Shown here: piece by piece, positions 1-12,600 of the stretch
Layout of the letters: each line of letters starts with the position of its first letter
Position numbering within the stretch: position 1 is the first letter of the stretch
Notes under the pieces: generated by a model
Seen by the model: only the letters and a program-made list of their open reading frames with translations
Told to the model about the DNA's origin: nothing
Databases searched by the model: none
From: Isoetes taiwanensis
Taxonomy: Eukaryota > Streptophyta > Lycopodiopsida > Isoetales > Isoetaceae
Assembly (NCBI GenBank): GCA_021234155.1
Contig: JAJEKV010000028.1
Span: 7,981,421-8,045,420 of the forward strand
Direction of reading: 5' to 3'
Length of the DNA stretch: 64,000 nt
Program-made: the position numbers and the translations under genes

Positions 1-858
1 ATGGCATCTAAAGCATGTGGAATATTGCATAAGTGCATAATCTTCGGGGCCGGGGTCCATGTGCGATGGCATGGACTTGCGGTTGTGTTTGTGCGTGACA
101 TCGAGCATTGTTATCCTGGCTGGATTCTTTGTCGTGCTACATGGCTAAAAGTGGTCCTCCAGTGCTGGACGCAACATGGATGGGTGTGTACACATGAGGC
201 AAACCCCGCCCGTATTGGCTGCAGGGCCTGATCAGCCCAGGTGGCATGTTAGAACCGGAGTAGGCACTGTATGCGGATGAGATTGCATGGAACATGAGGT
301 GTTATGGTGATATGTATGCATACTAACTTGGTTGTTGGATGCAGTGGGACTATTGGTGGTAAGCTTGTAGAAGCTATGTTATAAGTATTGTGAATGCATA
401 GTTCCTAAAATGCTCCAGACCCCCACTTAGTCTTTAGGACTAATCCCCAGGTTGGTGTAAGCAACAAATGATGGAGCCGAGTGCAGTAAGGCCGCAGAGA
501 CCCGGGGTTAGAGGCCCCGATAGGACTAGAGAGCTGGAGGCCAGGTTTCCTCCAGGAGCGAAGTTCTGGCGTGATGATAGGAGCTCTTGTATTGAAGACT
601 TTTCTCATAATTAAGAGATATATTGATTGTGGATTTGATATTGTTAAGATTTGAGATGTATATACATGTACACTGTGATTTGTCTTCAATATTTGTGGGA
701 TCTTTAATGTGAATATAAAGATTGGATTCTTTACCTTGTCATATGGAATACAAATTGCATAAGATGTTAATTAGTCCAATCTCCCTCGTCAAGTGTTAGT
801 AGCAATAAGATAGAACCAACAGGATCCTAAGCTGCCTCGGAGAGGCCAGCTTGGCAAT

Positions 859-1740
859 CCGTTACAGTTGGTATCAGAGCAGGGCTCGACTTCGAGTCTC
901 CATGGGGGCAAGTATGACCCGGAATACCGTTGGACGGTAGGTCATGACTTGGTTTGTGATGCTCGAGGACGAGCATAGTCTAGTGGGAGAGATTGTAACG
1001 GACCCATGGGAGACCGCTCGAGTAGATCTTGGTGTTGTGTTCCCGAGACACCAGCATAAATGGGTAGAAGCGACTACTCATAAACATCTAGACGGTTTTT
1101 GCCCAGCTGGTTAAGGGCATATCGGTTAGAAACGTTACATTACATGCATTCTGCAGTACTCTACACTAGAGCAACAGACGGCCCAGCTGATTGACATCCT
1201 CAGGTTGATGTAGATCACCAGGCCTCAGGGACCACAAACTTCCTGCGTAAGCAGTGGTTTGATGTTGAGTGCATGGAACACAAATGCTGGCTCCGCCAGG
1301 TCATAGACCTTGCTCTACGCCCACACGCGATCAGACAATACTGCATTTTCCTTAAGGCTAAGAGAGTCAGATACATCGCGACACATCAACAGAAAATGTT
1401 CTACCTCTTGGATCGTCATCCTAAGACCTTCTGGTGAAGGGTTCTCGAAAAGCTAGTATAGCCTACAGGGAACATCACCCCGAAGCATTGGGGGCAATAC
1501 TTGCAGCAACTTTACGATCCTCAGGATACACAAGCAGCATTACCCCAGCAAGACGGCCAATGTTGGAAATCACAAGGGCATGTGACAGTTTTTGCATATG
1601 TCAATGACAGGGCAGAGGTGCGCCAGGGCTTATAGCATCTAGCTATCAGATGGGGGATTTCCCACGAGATGTGCGAAGGGGCATCGTATATTTTGTGGGG
1701 AGCATCACATAGGCGGTGCAACATAAACCTGCAACTGCTT
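859..1740 (+). mobile_element. Remnant LTR retrotransposon (LTR end, PBS, PPT, second LTR start, gag-like debris)
   Basis: An LTR-type end, CCGTTACA (859-866), is followed two bases later by a tRNA primer-binding site. A purine tract (981-993) leads directly into TGTAACGG (994-1001), the exact inverse of that end, as expected of LTR termini. Only about 127 bp lie between the LTR end and the next LTR start, so this is either a terminal-repeat miniature element or a deletion product. Sequence after about 1140 reads as a decayed gag-like stretch full of stops (for example LEQQTAQLIDILRLM in the plus frame near 1165-1210). No polymerase domain is visible. I could not delimit the far end of either LTR, so family (gypsy or copia) is open. 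Confidence 0.55.
869..880 (+). other. Primer-binding site (initiator Met tRNA type)
   Basis: TGGTATCAGAGC is complementary to the 3' end of plant initiator methionine tRNA, the usual primer for plant LTR retrotransposons. It lies just downstream of the LTR-end motif. Confidence 0.75.
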
Positions 1741-1759
1741 TGATCCCAAGTAATGTAGG

Positions 1760-4700
1760 TAGGTTGTTAAAAGAATGAGAATGAGAATGAGAATGATTTT
1801 TTATCGTCCACTGAGGCCAATCGGCCTATGGGACCCACAAGGAGCGCAGTAAACTTATTACTGTCCGGGTTAAAAAACCCCCGCCCCGAAGGGTTTTCGA
1901 GGGAAAAACCGTGGCAGTAATAAGAATGCTGTCAAACTGTACAAGTATACATCAATGTATATATACAGGTCAAGTGTGTGCTAATTGCTAGGAAAACATG
2001 GACGTAGCCTAAATTTGCGCCTGCTTGGGAAAAATATTATCACTAAAAATTCTCAAAATTGTACAAAAAAAAAAACAATTTATTGAAACTCTGCTTAAAA
2101 GTAGGTAAACTGTAAGCAAGGAATTTCCTCACATTTGTGCACTCTAATCAAGGTAAGACAATCTATCCATTTCTCTTGACATGTTCTTGTTTGTGATTGC
2201 ACATTCTCACCTTTCCTACGTAGAGAAATGCCTTAGGGGAAGATGGCCACCTATTGCACGCCTCCCAAAGTATGTTTATATTGGCAAGAATGGACATTAT
2301 TTGCTTTTCACATGGCACCATACCAAGGGCCTATTGTTGTATTTTATTGGATGCTCCCATGATATCTTCACTTCTCCAACAGATAACATTTTAGTTGGGG
2401 TAAAAGTGAAATGCACGGGCGAGTCATTGATTCGAACTGCCCCAATACAGGTTTTTTAGGGTTCCGATTAAGGTTGCACACAGGATGGCAGAGGCTCCTA
2501 TCTCAACCAGCCGCCATAGCTTGCTCGACATTAAGTATGTCTTCTGGAGCCATCCGGTAGCTCAGATCAAGCATAGAATGCTGTAAAGCCATAGCTTCTA
2601 TATGAGTGGCCATATGCGGCATTGCATGCAGAGCATTCGTTGGAGCAAATGCAGAGGATTCGTAGACAATTACTTCACATCTAGCTGCACGGTTACATTC
2701 ATAGGAGCTGCTTCATCGTGAAACGTTTTATTGCAGTAGACCATACCATAGTTGCCGCCATGCTAACTCCAGCGGACACATTTTTTTCTGCAAGGACGGA
2801 TGCCTCTCATATAGATCAGTGGCAGCATTCTTAAAGCTAATCCTTCATTTCATTTTTTCTTGTTGGTAATAATTCTTGCAACTTTATTTCATATTGTAGG
2901 TATTAATTCTTTGTAGCTTTGTCTGATGCTCTATTTTGTGTCCATGTTGAAAGTCTTTAAACCAGGTTCTTGGTATTAATCATCTTTAATCTATTTGACA
3001 ATGTTGATGTGCTCTTGCAGCTTGTTCCTAGGCAAGATTCACCAGATCAAGACTTTCCAGCAGGATTCACATGTAAGTTTCATAGCAGGATGCATGTGCT
3101 GTAAGTAGTGCTAAGCAGACGGTACTTTAATATCTTTGAGGACATATTATTAGGTATGCTCATGTATAAGCGGATGGGTGCATCATCACAAGTGCTTAGC
3201 TTTAGATCATCAAACCATATATAAGTCATTCACTTTGATTCTATTCTTCAATATTCCATGATGCTCCATTGCATGCGTGACAATTGTCAAAAAATTTTTT
3301 CGGGGAACATTTTCCTAATTTGCATTCTTGCATTTATTGAGGAGGAGCCACAGCCACGTGACTCCCCTTCCTCAATCAATCCCCTTCTTGCATTTATTGA
3401 GGAGGAGAAGCTCCGTTTACAGAAACAGAGCAAACAGGAGGCCGATTTTCCTTTGGCGAGAGGATTCATCATCTGGAGCTATCGCAGACCTTAGCTATGG
3501 CCGTAGATCGGATTTGCAGGGGAACGTAGTTTGGATCTAGCTGCTCTGAACACGCGCCGCCGCTTCCGTTTCAATCGATGATAAAGAACCAGAGTCGAGA
3601 TACAAAAATGCATCCCTCTCATGCAAATAAAAAATGTTCACTAGAAAATCTGCTATAGAGACACAAAATGGAAGAACGGATGAACTAATGGTTTTATTGG
3701 GCTCCAAATCAAGCCGAAATCAAGCCAAATCAAGCCGAAACAGGGTCTTCATTGCAGCAGCAATGCCCAACCGAGGAACATGCGGCAGAGAGAACCATCA
3801 AAAGGATTTCGGATGCAACCTTCGAATGCAAACTCTGAAATTTGGTAAGCAATGAATTAGTTTGCTTTCAAAGTCGCGATTCGGCCGATTCTACTGCAAA
3901 AAAGTGTGGTATATTGCTGGGGCCTTGAACCCGCAATTTTCAAGGGCTTCGTAACCTCTTCCGACTTTGTTCTTTTGTGCTTAGAAATTTAGGTTAGGAA
4001 GCCCGCATTCATTGGAGATCGCCATAGCCAAACACGGAAGCAAAAATGGTTTCGGAAGGTGGGATGGAAGAAGGGACGAAGATCACATTTCCGGAGAAGG
4101 GTAACGAGCAGCCTAATGTTGTCCCCGCAGATCTAGTATTTGTGATAGACGAGAAGCCTCAAGGGGTATTCAAGCGAATGGCAATGACCTAATTATGGTG
4201 GTACCTGAGAATTCCTCTAGTTTGAAGCACTCCACGGTGGTGTAATCGCACCGAACACTTTAGATGGTAGAACTCTCACCATTCCAATCACGTAAAAGGT
4301 AGTTTCAAGGAAGGAATGCCAATTGCTAAAGAACCCGGAAGAAGAGGTGACTTGGCGAATAAAGTTCGATGTGAAGTTTCCCACCGCACTAAATGCAGAA
4401 CGTAAAGCGAATTAAAAGATATTTGGGGTAGCCTTGAATCAAACTTCGTGCAAGTGGAATGCAGATTTTGGATCAGACTCATTAAGTGTAATTATCATTC
4501 CTCAGGACAATATATTGGTTAGGTCCTTTTGTTGTGATAATTTGGTTTAATGTCGATCGTTATGAAGGTATGTTTGTGGTTGAATTTGGCAATGGAGCCA
4601 AGATGAAAGGTAAAATTTTGTTTTGCCTTTCATGGATGAAATTTTGCATCTTGATAAGGTATTAACCCCGACTTGCTCACATCCCAAGAAGAGTTATATG

Positions 4701-5330
4701 TTTCATCCCACCAAAGATATGCATTATCATGCATATGTGCACTTCGCCTTTGGTGTGATAAAATATCTACAACAAGATATAATCGGCAACGTAATCCCGA
4801 AGTCATAGATACTTTCGTGACAGCTTTAGTTTATATCGCTGGGGAACTTTTGTATCCTCAAGTTGCACATTCTTTATTGTGTGTGGAGAACATGATTGGT
4901 GCTGTGGAGGTGGGGTGTTCAACTGTGGAGGTGAGTTAAGTTTATTGATTATGAAGGGGGGGACACATTCTTTTCAATTTCATTTTACTCACATCTACTT
5001 GGGCATCAAGAATGAGAACATATATTAGCACATGTTCCTTCATGCTTTAACTTTTTTGTTATCAATTCTTATGACCAAAGTGAATCTAAAAAGCAAAACC
5101 TTGATAGCATGGAACATGTCATGCAGATATCATGCATAAGAGATCTTAACATGTCCTTCACAAAAAATGTAAACTTGCGAAGGCATATCAATTGGAATAA
5201 ATATAAATATAGAATGGGAAAAACTTTTATGTGAAGTGCAAAGAATAATGTATCGAATTTGACTGCATGTGGTATAATCTTGTGCCGTGTGTCTGCGAAT
5301 ACCATGCAAATCTAGTTGACAAATTCATTA
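1760..5330. other. AT-rich non-coding stretch, no supported gene
   Basis: I see no coherent coding sequence here. The block at about 1796-1860 (starting TTTTTTATCGTCCACT) resembles one at 11468-11530 and is a dispersed repeat. A 21-bp direct repeat starting CTTGCATTTATTGAGG occurs at about 3327 and 3388. The ORFs present are short and lack recognisable motifs. Confidence 0.5.
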
Positions 5331-5332
5331 AA

Positions 5333-5396
5333 CCTAGACAATAATAATGATTTCCTACTGCACACCTAGACAATAATAATGATTTCCTACTGCACA
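5333..5396. repeat. Two tandem 32-bp units
   Basis: The unit beginning CCTAGACAATAATAATGA occurs twice back to back, immediately before the GC-rich hairpin at 5418. Confidence 0.85.
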
Positions 5397-5417
5397 GGTT
5401 TAGAACTAGAGAAATGT

Positions 5418-5441
5418 TCGCGGCGGCCTTGGCCGCCGCGA
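5418..5441. repeat. GC-rich perfect hairpin in AT-rich DNA
   Basis: Arms TCGCGGCGGCC and its exact reverse complement are separated by TT. The outer flanks (GAAAT ... ATTTC) can also pair. The element stands out against about 65 percent AT surroundings. Function unknown. Confidence 0.85.
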
Positions 5442-5449
5442 TAAATTTC

Positions 5450-6390
5450 TTGTAATTTTAAACTATACTATTAGATGCCAATTAATGCAGTACATGCAAG
5501 TTATTTTAGCATACATCTACTTTCATTTTCAAAGAAAAGCTTGCTGCATTGCAATTCTGTACTTGTATAATCAAGAGCTGGAAATGCGAATGAACGTGGC
5601 AACATGGGTTATTGATCAAGTTGATACAAATGTTTTCCAAAAGCATCTTACAGGTTATATTTCTCTCTTTGTGTTGTTGTCATCAATGTCTTCTAACTAT
5701 GTATAAATTAGCGCATTACTCTTTCTTTACTGCAGGTTATAATACAATTGTGTAGCATTTGTTCCACAATTGATTTCAATCTAGTGGCAAATGCAGCCTA
5801 TCTACTAATTTCATAGATATTCAAGTCTTCAACATGAAATTCTGCTTCTTAATGTTTGGTTGCAGAAAATTAAATTCTGCTTCTTATATCTTTGGTTGCA
5901 GAAACTATAATTATATTATCAATCTTGTTGAATTTAACTTCCATGCTTGTTTAACTGAAAACAATTTGTCCTTGCTCTAAATTTTGCATGCAGCTTTAAA
6001 TGGCCAATTTGCAGCCTATGTGGCTGCCACCATAGCCTTCATGGTACGCAGTACTCCCTCTACTTTGGTACATGATAAGTTGACTTGGGAGTTCCAGCTT
6101 GGGATGTTACAAGGGTTGCGATGTAGGTCATCTGGTTGTGCATGTTGCCAAATATATAGTTGTGCATGTTGTATAAATATCTGGTTGTCACTTGGTCTAT
6201 GCTCTTAAGTGCACGCCCAATGCCCCCCTCCAAGTTGGCCTAAAGGGGCTTGAATATCGTTTCATCACCCTTTTTAGTCACCCTCCTCTAGAGGAAGGGA
6301 ATGCCCTTATGTCGTGGAAGGAGAGCTAATTCACAAACTAACATGTTAGGCAGTACATAATAGCTCAATCCATTTTTAACCATTCTTCTT
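5450..6390. other. AT-rich non-coding stretch
   Basis: No supported gene. The near-repeat AAATTCTGCTTCTTA...TTTGGTTGCAGAAA occurs twice at about 5838-5905. Some stretches look like intron ends (TTTTGCATGCAG near 5990), but no exon series could be assembled. Confidence 0.4.
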
Positions 6391-6394
6391 CATA

Positions 6395-6566
6395 TCACAT
6401 GCCAACATCTGTATTTCTACTACACAATGCAACAAGCCAAAATCTGCAATACAAGCATTCCATTGATCATCAAGAAGAAATCACATGCCAACATCTGTAT
6501 TTCTACTACTCAATGCAACAAGCCAAACTCTGCAATACAAGCATTCCATTGATCATCAAGAAGAAT
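6395..6566. repeat. Tandem duplication, 86-bp unit
   Basis: The unit starting TCACATGCCAACATCTGTAT (6395 and 6481) is repeated with one or two substitutions. Confidence 0.9.
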
Positions 6567-6615
6567 ATTGGAAGACTTAACGTCACAGTATATACGGGAA
6601 GAGCAAACATATCTA

Positions 6616-7482
6616 GAGCTCGCTTTCGCCTGAGGGGCAGTGACCGGGCTATCTGGGAACAAGTGGCGGGGAGTATTCCGCTACACATACCTATAGTCCC
6701 TCAGGATGATGTGGTGGTGCAGGTTTGGAAGGTTCATCCAGATGTTGTGTCTTCCTGTGTCGGCTATTCATGACACACCGCCTTCCCCGTGGTGGTCTCG
6801 CACTTTCCGGTCTCGATGGCGCCGGTTTGGGCGTGGACATGGAGCTCACTTCCCCAAAAGGTTAGGGTGCTTCGTGGCCGGTGGTGCACCATGATCCGAG
6901 GTGAATGCTCTTGTGAGTCGGGTTTTAGGCGGTGTGAGCCCTCTACACCTTGTTGTGGCCTTCATCGCGTGAGGCCGTGGAGCATTATCCGGTTTTATGC
7001 CCTCACTGCGCGTCCCGGGATTGGGATTGGGCTCCGTTTGAATGAGATTGACTAGCCGCCATTCTCGCTTCATGTGTATACGGTGCTTGGCGGCTCTTGC
7101 GGCAGCAAGCCTTGCATCCGTCGTGGCTTGGTTGGTGTGGCTGATTTAGGCTGGTGGCGGTTGTGGATCTTTCGGGGATTCACAAGAACTCATAGCCTCC
7201 TCGATTCCTCGACTTCGGGTACAAGCTATTTTAAAAACTTTACGGTATTCCGGATTAGTAGAGCGTAAGTTTGCCATTTGGCGGGACTTCTTGGGTGTTG
7301 TAGATGGTGATGGTCGGTTTATGCAGCCAGTAGAGTTGCGCTTTTTCCTCGTGAGTTTGTTGTGGAGTGTCAAAGGTATCACCGCCTCTTTGAGGCGCCT
7401 TCTCCTTCCTCCTCACTTGTTTTGTAACATTACCATTCTTTTAATATATTGATGACACAGTTCTTCAAAAAAAAAAAAAAAA
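6616..7482 (+). mobile_element. Poly(A)-tailed retro-insertion (5'-truncated LINE or SINE-like)
   Basis: A block of about 867 bp, more GC-rich than its surroundings, ends in a run of about 17 A. It is flanked by the 16-bp TSD AGAGCAAACATATCTA (6600-6615 and 7483-7498), the signature of target-primed reverse transcription. The plus strand gives fragments such as RFMQPVELRFFLVSLL near 7310-7360 but no recognisable domain. The 3' end, TTAATATATTGATGACACAG before the A tail, is typical of plant L1-like 3' ends. Source family undetermined. Confidence 0.8.
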
Positions 7483-7499
7483 AGAGCAAACATATCTAT

Positions 7500-9165
7500 G
7501 CAAATATTTAAGACCTCTGGTTGTTTGGGCTACAATTTTAACCCTTCCAGTCCATCAGAGATGACCATTCTATCTGCTACAAAGATGCTCATGAAGGTTT
7601 CCATGTGTTAAGAATTTATATATTAAAAGTCAATCTCCATTTTCATCATAATATGCACATAGATTAAGCAAATGACTATGATTGAAATGAGATAAAGATC
7701 CAGCTCGTCGTGAAAATCCTTTGAATCCTTAATGGTGATTTGAGCCCATAATGACCCCTTTCATTCGAATAACTCGCCCATCTGCAAGGACCCCTCTAAA
7801 AACACAAAAATAACTCCCTTTTCGAATTTCACTTGCTTTTGAAAATCCTCCAGTAGCCTGTTCAAGTTCTGGATGCTGAAAGGGTCAGCTCTAGGAATTT
7901 TGATCTCCTCTCGAGGCCTTATCCTCGTGGAAAGAAGACTTAATGATGCCCTTTTAACTGCATTGGCATAAGCCACACCTTCTTCAACATATTCTTGGCT
8001 GCTTGGAGCCTGAGGTTCTCTGGTAGCTGTATATTTGTACCTGATTATTCCTACTAATGCAAGCAGGCCCAACTAGACCTGTACTGGTCAATTACCCAAT
8101 GAAGAAATACACATCTTTTCATCCTAATATGGCACTCGGGTGGGCATGTTCGATGTTGCAATCTGAGAAAATTTAAACTCCACACTCTATCATTATTTGG
8201 ACCATATCGGCTTGATTTTGATCATTTCCTATGGAGAATCATAGCTACAGGAACACCTATTCCATTGTTTGGGCTTGAACACAAGCTTTTTAGATGTCTT
8301 AAAAATTACTTCGTAGGTTCCTTTCTTGCAACCCGACTTGTGTAAACTGGAGAAAGAGAAGTTGGAAGATAAGAAGGATAATTTGATCCTTAACATATGG
8401 CTTAGAGACATGGGGAATTCATCTTGAAATCCGATACGAACCATCTAAGTATAGAATGAGATATTTTTTAGTTCTTTCATAAGTATTGTGATTTTCAATT
8501 GTATAATGTGCTATTTTAAGCATGTACATTTTTCAAATGGGTATTTTTTTAATGTTTCTGGAAGGTATAATAAGGGAATTTTTTTTCTAATCTGGGAATG
8601 GAGAAGGCATATCCATATTGTACATAGATAAATCTCAGGCCTTGGAGACTCATATCAATGACGCATGTGAAATAATCTTCTACGACCAGAAAAAAAGCTT
8701 TGATTTGCTAGTATGGGGTTTGTGTGTGAATAGTTTAGGCTCTGACAAATGGGAATATAATTTACTGCTCTCTTAAAAATATTCTGAAACTTTCCTCCTT
8801 CCAAAGAAGAAAGCATATGATCTCCTACTATTTTTGCATCGGGACTTCTTCCACATGCTCTTTCTCCTTAAAAATGCTATAGTTATGGTATCTTCTAGCA
8901 GAAATAGAGCTAAAGGTCTTATCTATAAGAAGATTACTTATTATACCATTACCAATTTGGTCACCTCAACAAACTGGGTTATTATCTAATGCAAAGGGAC
9001 CACAGGTAAGTAAGACCTGATGAAATAGAGATGATAAGTCTTGATGAAAGATTCAGTCACATTATAACCCCAATAGTCTACTACACCACCTTCAACAGTA
9101 CTGGATTTTCAGCTCGCCTAGGAAAAAAGGAAGAACTCTATACCCTCAACCAGAATCGGTCATAG
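7500..9165. other. AT-rich stretch with one unassigned minus-strand ORF
   Basis: The 103-codon minus ORF at 7761-8072 has a hydrophobic start and a mixed-charge body (residues near REEIKIPRADPFSIQNLNRL). I recognise no family and see no promoter or splice signals around it, so it is not annotated as a gene. The rest is non-coding. Confidence 0.35.
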
Positions 9166-9170
9166 GATAG

Positions 9171-10343
9171 GTAAAATGGATCTAGCATGAAGGACGCAGA
9201 ACATTAGAGGTGGGTTGAAGGCAAGGAGGAAGAAAGATGTAGAATGTAGATCTGTGTGGAGAAAAAGGTGGTCATGGCCTTGCTTTATCCAATTTGGGGC
9301 TGTTATTATAGTAATTCTTTTTCAAGAGCACATTTTTACAAAAATTACAAAAACCTTTAGTAAACATCAGTTGGAAAAGTTCAAAATTTTTCCTCCAACA
9401 AAAATTGTCGTAACACCACCAAGCAGTTACAACTACTAGATTGCTCGACTGTTAAGAATATGCCAAAACCAACTCTTGACTAATGAATTGCCAATTAAAC
9501 AACCGCAATCCAAAAAGAGGTACAATGCATTAGTTCTTTTGAATAATTCCTTTGCAGCTACTGTCCTCTCTCATGATTATCTTCTAGATTTACGGTCATG
9601 AAAAATTAGCATTCCATCACACCATGAACCTTTCTGTACCACCCAATCCTATTTCCGTTTGAGAATAAATCCAAGTACCTCCAGGTGTTAAGTAGGGTCT
9701 CTTCAAATTGTATGACTCCGTGCTTAGAAAGAAAGGTGGTTGAAGAAATCCTTTCAAAGCAGATAGTCAGGTGACTAGCTTAGAAAGAAAGGTGGTTATT
9801 CCAAAGAAAGCCGATAGTCCGTGACTAGGATTGGTAAAATGGATCCCGGCATAGCATGAAGGACCCAGAACATTAGAGGTGGGTTGAAGGCAAGGAGGGA
9901 GAAAGATGTAGAATGTAGATCTGTGTGGACCGGAAAAGGTGGTCATGGCGCTGCTTTTATCCATCGAGGGGCTGTTATTATAGTAGCAATTGGAAAAGTT
10001 CAAAATTTTTCCTCCAACAAAAATCGTCGTAACACCACCAAGCAATTACAACCACTAGATCGTTCGACTGTTAAGAATATGCCAAAACCAACCTTGCCTA
10101 ATGAATTGCCAATTAAACAACCGCAATCCAAAAAGAGGTACAATGCATCAGTTATTTTGAATAATTCCTTTTAATATACTGTGCCTCTCTCAAAGGCAAA
10201 AGTCTAGATTTCGGTCATGAAAAATTAGCATTCCATCACATATCTCGCAACTTTCTGAAGTCCCATTCCTATTTCCATTTGAGAATAAATCCAAGTACCT
10301 CCAGGTGTTAAGTAGGGTGTCTTCAAATTGTATGACTCTGTGC
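9171..10343. repeat. Direct duplication, unit about 560-660 bp
   Basis: The block starting GGTAAAATGGATC at about 9171 recurs at about 9834 and runs to the shared sequence CTTCAAATTGTATGACTC (near 9703 and 10319). Copy one has a roughly 50-bp segment (9310-9368) missing from copy two, while copy two carries small GC-rich insertions. Neither copy holds a convincing gene. Confidence 0.85.
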
Positions 10344-11921
10344 GAGATAGTGTGAGAGGAGGAGAAGGAGAAGAGACAACTGCCTATGAGATGCACACAC
10401 CAAACTCAAGACCTATTACTAAACTAACTAATTTCCATGATACTTGTACATCATATATCTACGAATGGTACCATCTAAAGCTTTAACTTATGAGAAGAAT
10501 CTTAGTGAAGAAAATGAGAGATATAGAAGAAATGGATTGATAAAAAACAAAAAAAAATATAAGATGCCTTGGTACCTTCATTACATACTAGTGATAAAAT
10601 TCAAATTCCAAGTATGACGACAAAACATAACAACTTCAAAACAAGAACAAACTCCTTTTGCGTTCATGGAAAACAAAGAGTATCACCATGCGATGTATAA
10701 ATTAATGCGTAGATATGCAAGGTAAAAATGTTATTTTTAATGGGCATGGTGGAAGTCCAATGCTATTGAGGCAACTACTGGAACTAAGCGTCAATATCTA
10801 CAACAAGAAGATGCTCTCTTAGGTGTCTTCTAGCATCACCATATAACCTAACGGTGGGAAGAAAATAAATATCATTTACAAGCACAAAGACCAAGATAAT
10901 ATGAAGATAAGCTATTACTATCATGTTGCAAAAGTCCCTTGAAAACAAGAGGCATCCTAAAAAACAAAATATACTTGGCGAGGTTGGTAACATCTTGTGC
11001 AAGATATTTCATTTTCTAAAACAAGACATGGATTATGTTTGGTTGAATGCTTAACACAGCCGACAAACTTAATAACACGAAAGAAATTGCTTAAGGGAAG
11101 GTTGATATTTCAATTCTCTTAATTTGAATTGATTTGAAGCAGATGTTTTTGGGTTTGAAGGATGACATGCTACAAATCTACAAATCAATATCAAGGAGGA
11201 CCACCTACAAGCCATACCAACACCACATACTGAGCTGGGACCTTATGACATATTCATGTGAGGAGCCGTGTCCGTACCTGACGCCCATAAGAGGCGAGTT
11301 GAAGTGGCTTTGCGGCAACCTTTGGAAACATGTCTCCTTAGGGTTGAAAGACAAGCAACTATACCAAATCTACTAAGGGAGGGTCGATAAAGGATGTTTC
11401 AATATACAATATACACCATTTTATAATATACACAATAAAATACTTATAATATAAATGAATAATGAAGTTTTTTATCGTCCACGAAGACCAATCAATTTGG
11501 GACCAAAAAATGAGCGCAACAAAGTTGATTAAGGGTCCTTACGAGGGTGATGGGGCAGGTTTTGTGGAGATCTTTTTTAGCATATTTGATAAAAGGTGGG
11601 AGATCCCCAACATATTGTAAAGAGACTCTTTAGCATATTTGAATAGAATGTAGGAGTTCCCAAAAATTGTGTAAACGGATGGACGGTTGAGCCACCAGTA
11701 TATATATTTTGACGGTTAGAAGCACGAGGAGTATAATAATAAGTAATTAAATACAGACTATTAAGGGTACTTTCAGACTATAGGGTTAAATTAAGGTAAA
11801 ATTTAAGTTAACAAATTAATTGTTATGCTAAATTAAGGTAAATTTTATGGAGCTTTCACACCACCTGTTATGTCAAGTAATAACATTACAAAACCTGTTA
11901 AAAATGGTTTCACATGCAATT

Positions 11922-11946
11922 TGTTATGTTATCTACTAACATAACA
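11922..11946. repeat. Inverted repeat TGTTATGTTA / TAACATAACA
   Basis: Perfect 10-bp arms around a 5-bp loop. Variants of the same words (CTGTTATGT, CCTTATGTTAATTAGTAACATAA) recur between 11868 and 12050, so this is a small cluster of related inverted repeats. Confidence 0.75.
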
Positions 11947-12429
11947 TAATCTGTCAAAAACCTTTTCGCACAAGAGTTCCTTATGTTAATTAGTAACATA
12001 AATAACTGCTAATCCGTGGTTTCACATTGTACAACCTGCTATGTTATTTAAGTTTCCGCTGTTTTTTCAAAGAAAAATACAAGTGGTTGGTCCATCCAAA
12101 AGCAATGCCCTACATGATGTTTACCCAGTCCGACTTCAAACTACCTCGCATCAAGAAGCAAATAGATGGATATTTTTTTGCCATAGTTTTTGTCTAATTT
12201 CCTTGGTATACATGGATGACAAAGATCTCTTCATATCTCAGAATATGTATATGGCAAATCATAGAATAGAGAGAAGTTAATGATTGGTTTCAATCATAAG
12301 ATGCTAGACATTACGCATCTTTGGGGTTTGGATACATCAGAATACTTGAACATCATTCATACCTTTCTTCCACATGGAATATCGAAGGTCCATCCATGAC
12401 AAGCAAAAGATGCATCCCATTTTTATCCA

Positions 12430-12600
12430 CAAGAAACAAAGAACTACAAAGAAACTACAAAGTTAATAAAACAAAGAAACTAAGGTGTTAATAATAATAG
12501 ACAATATTCAACAAAGAAACTACGGGTTATTCAACAAAGAAACTACGCTGAAACTACAAAGTTATTCAACAAAGAAACTACATGTGTTAATAATAATAGC
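12430..12600. repeat. Degenerate short tandem repeats (ACAAAGAAACTAC)
   Basis: The words AACAAAGAAACTAC and GTTAATAATAATAG alternate several times. It is a decayed minisatellite with no coding potential. Confidence 0.7.
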
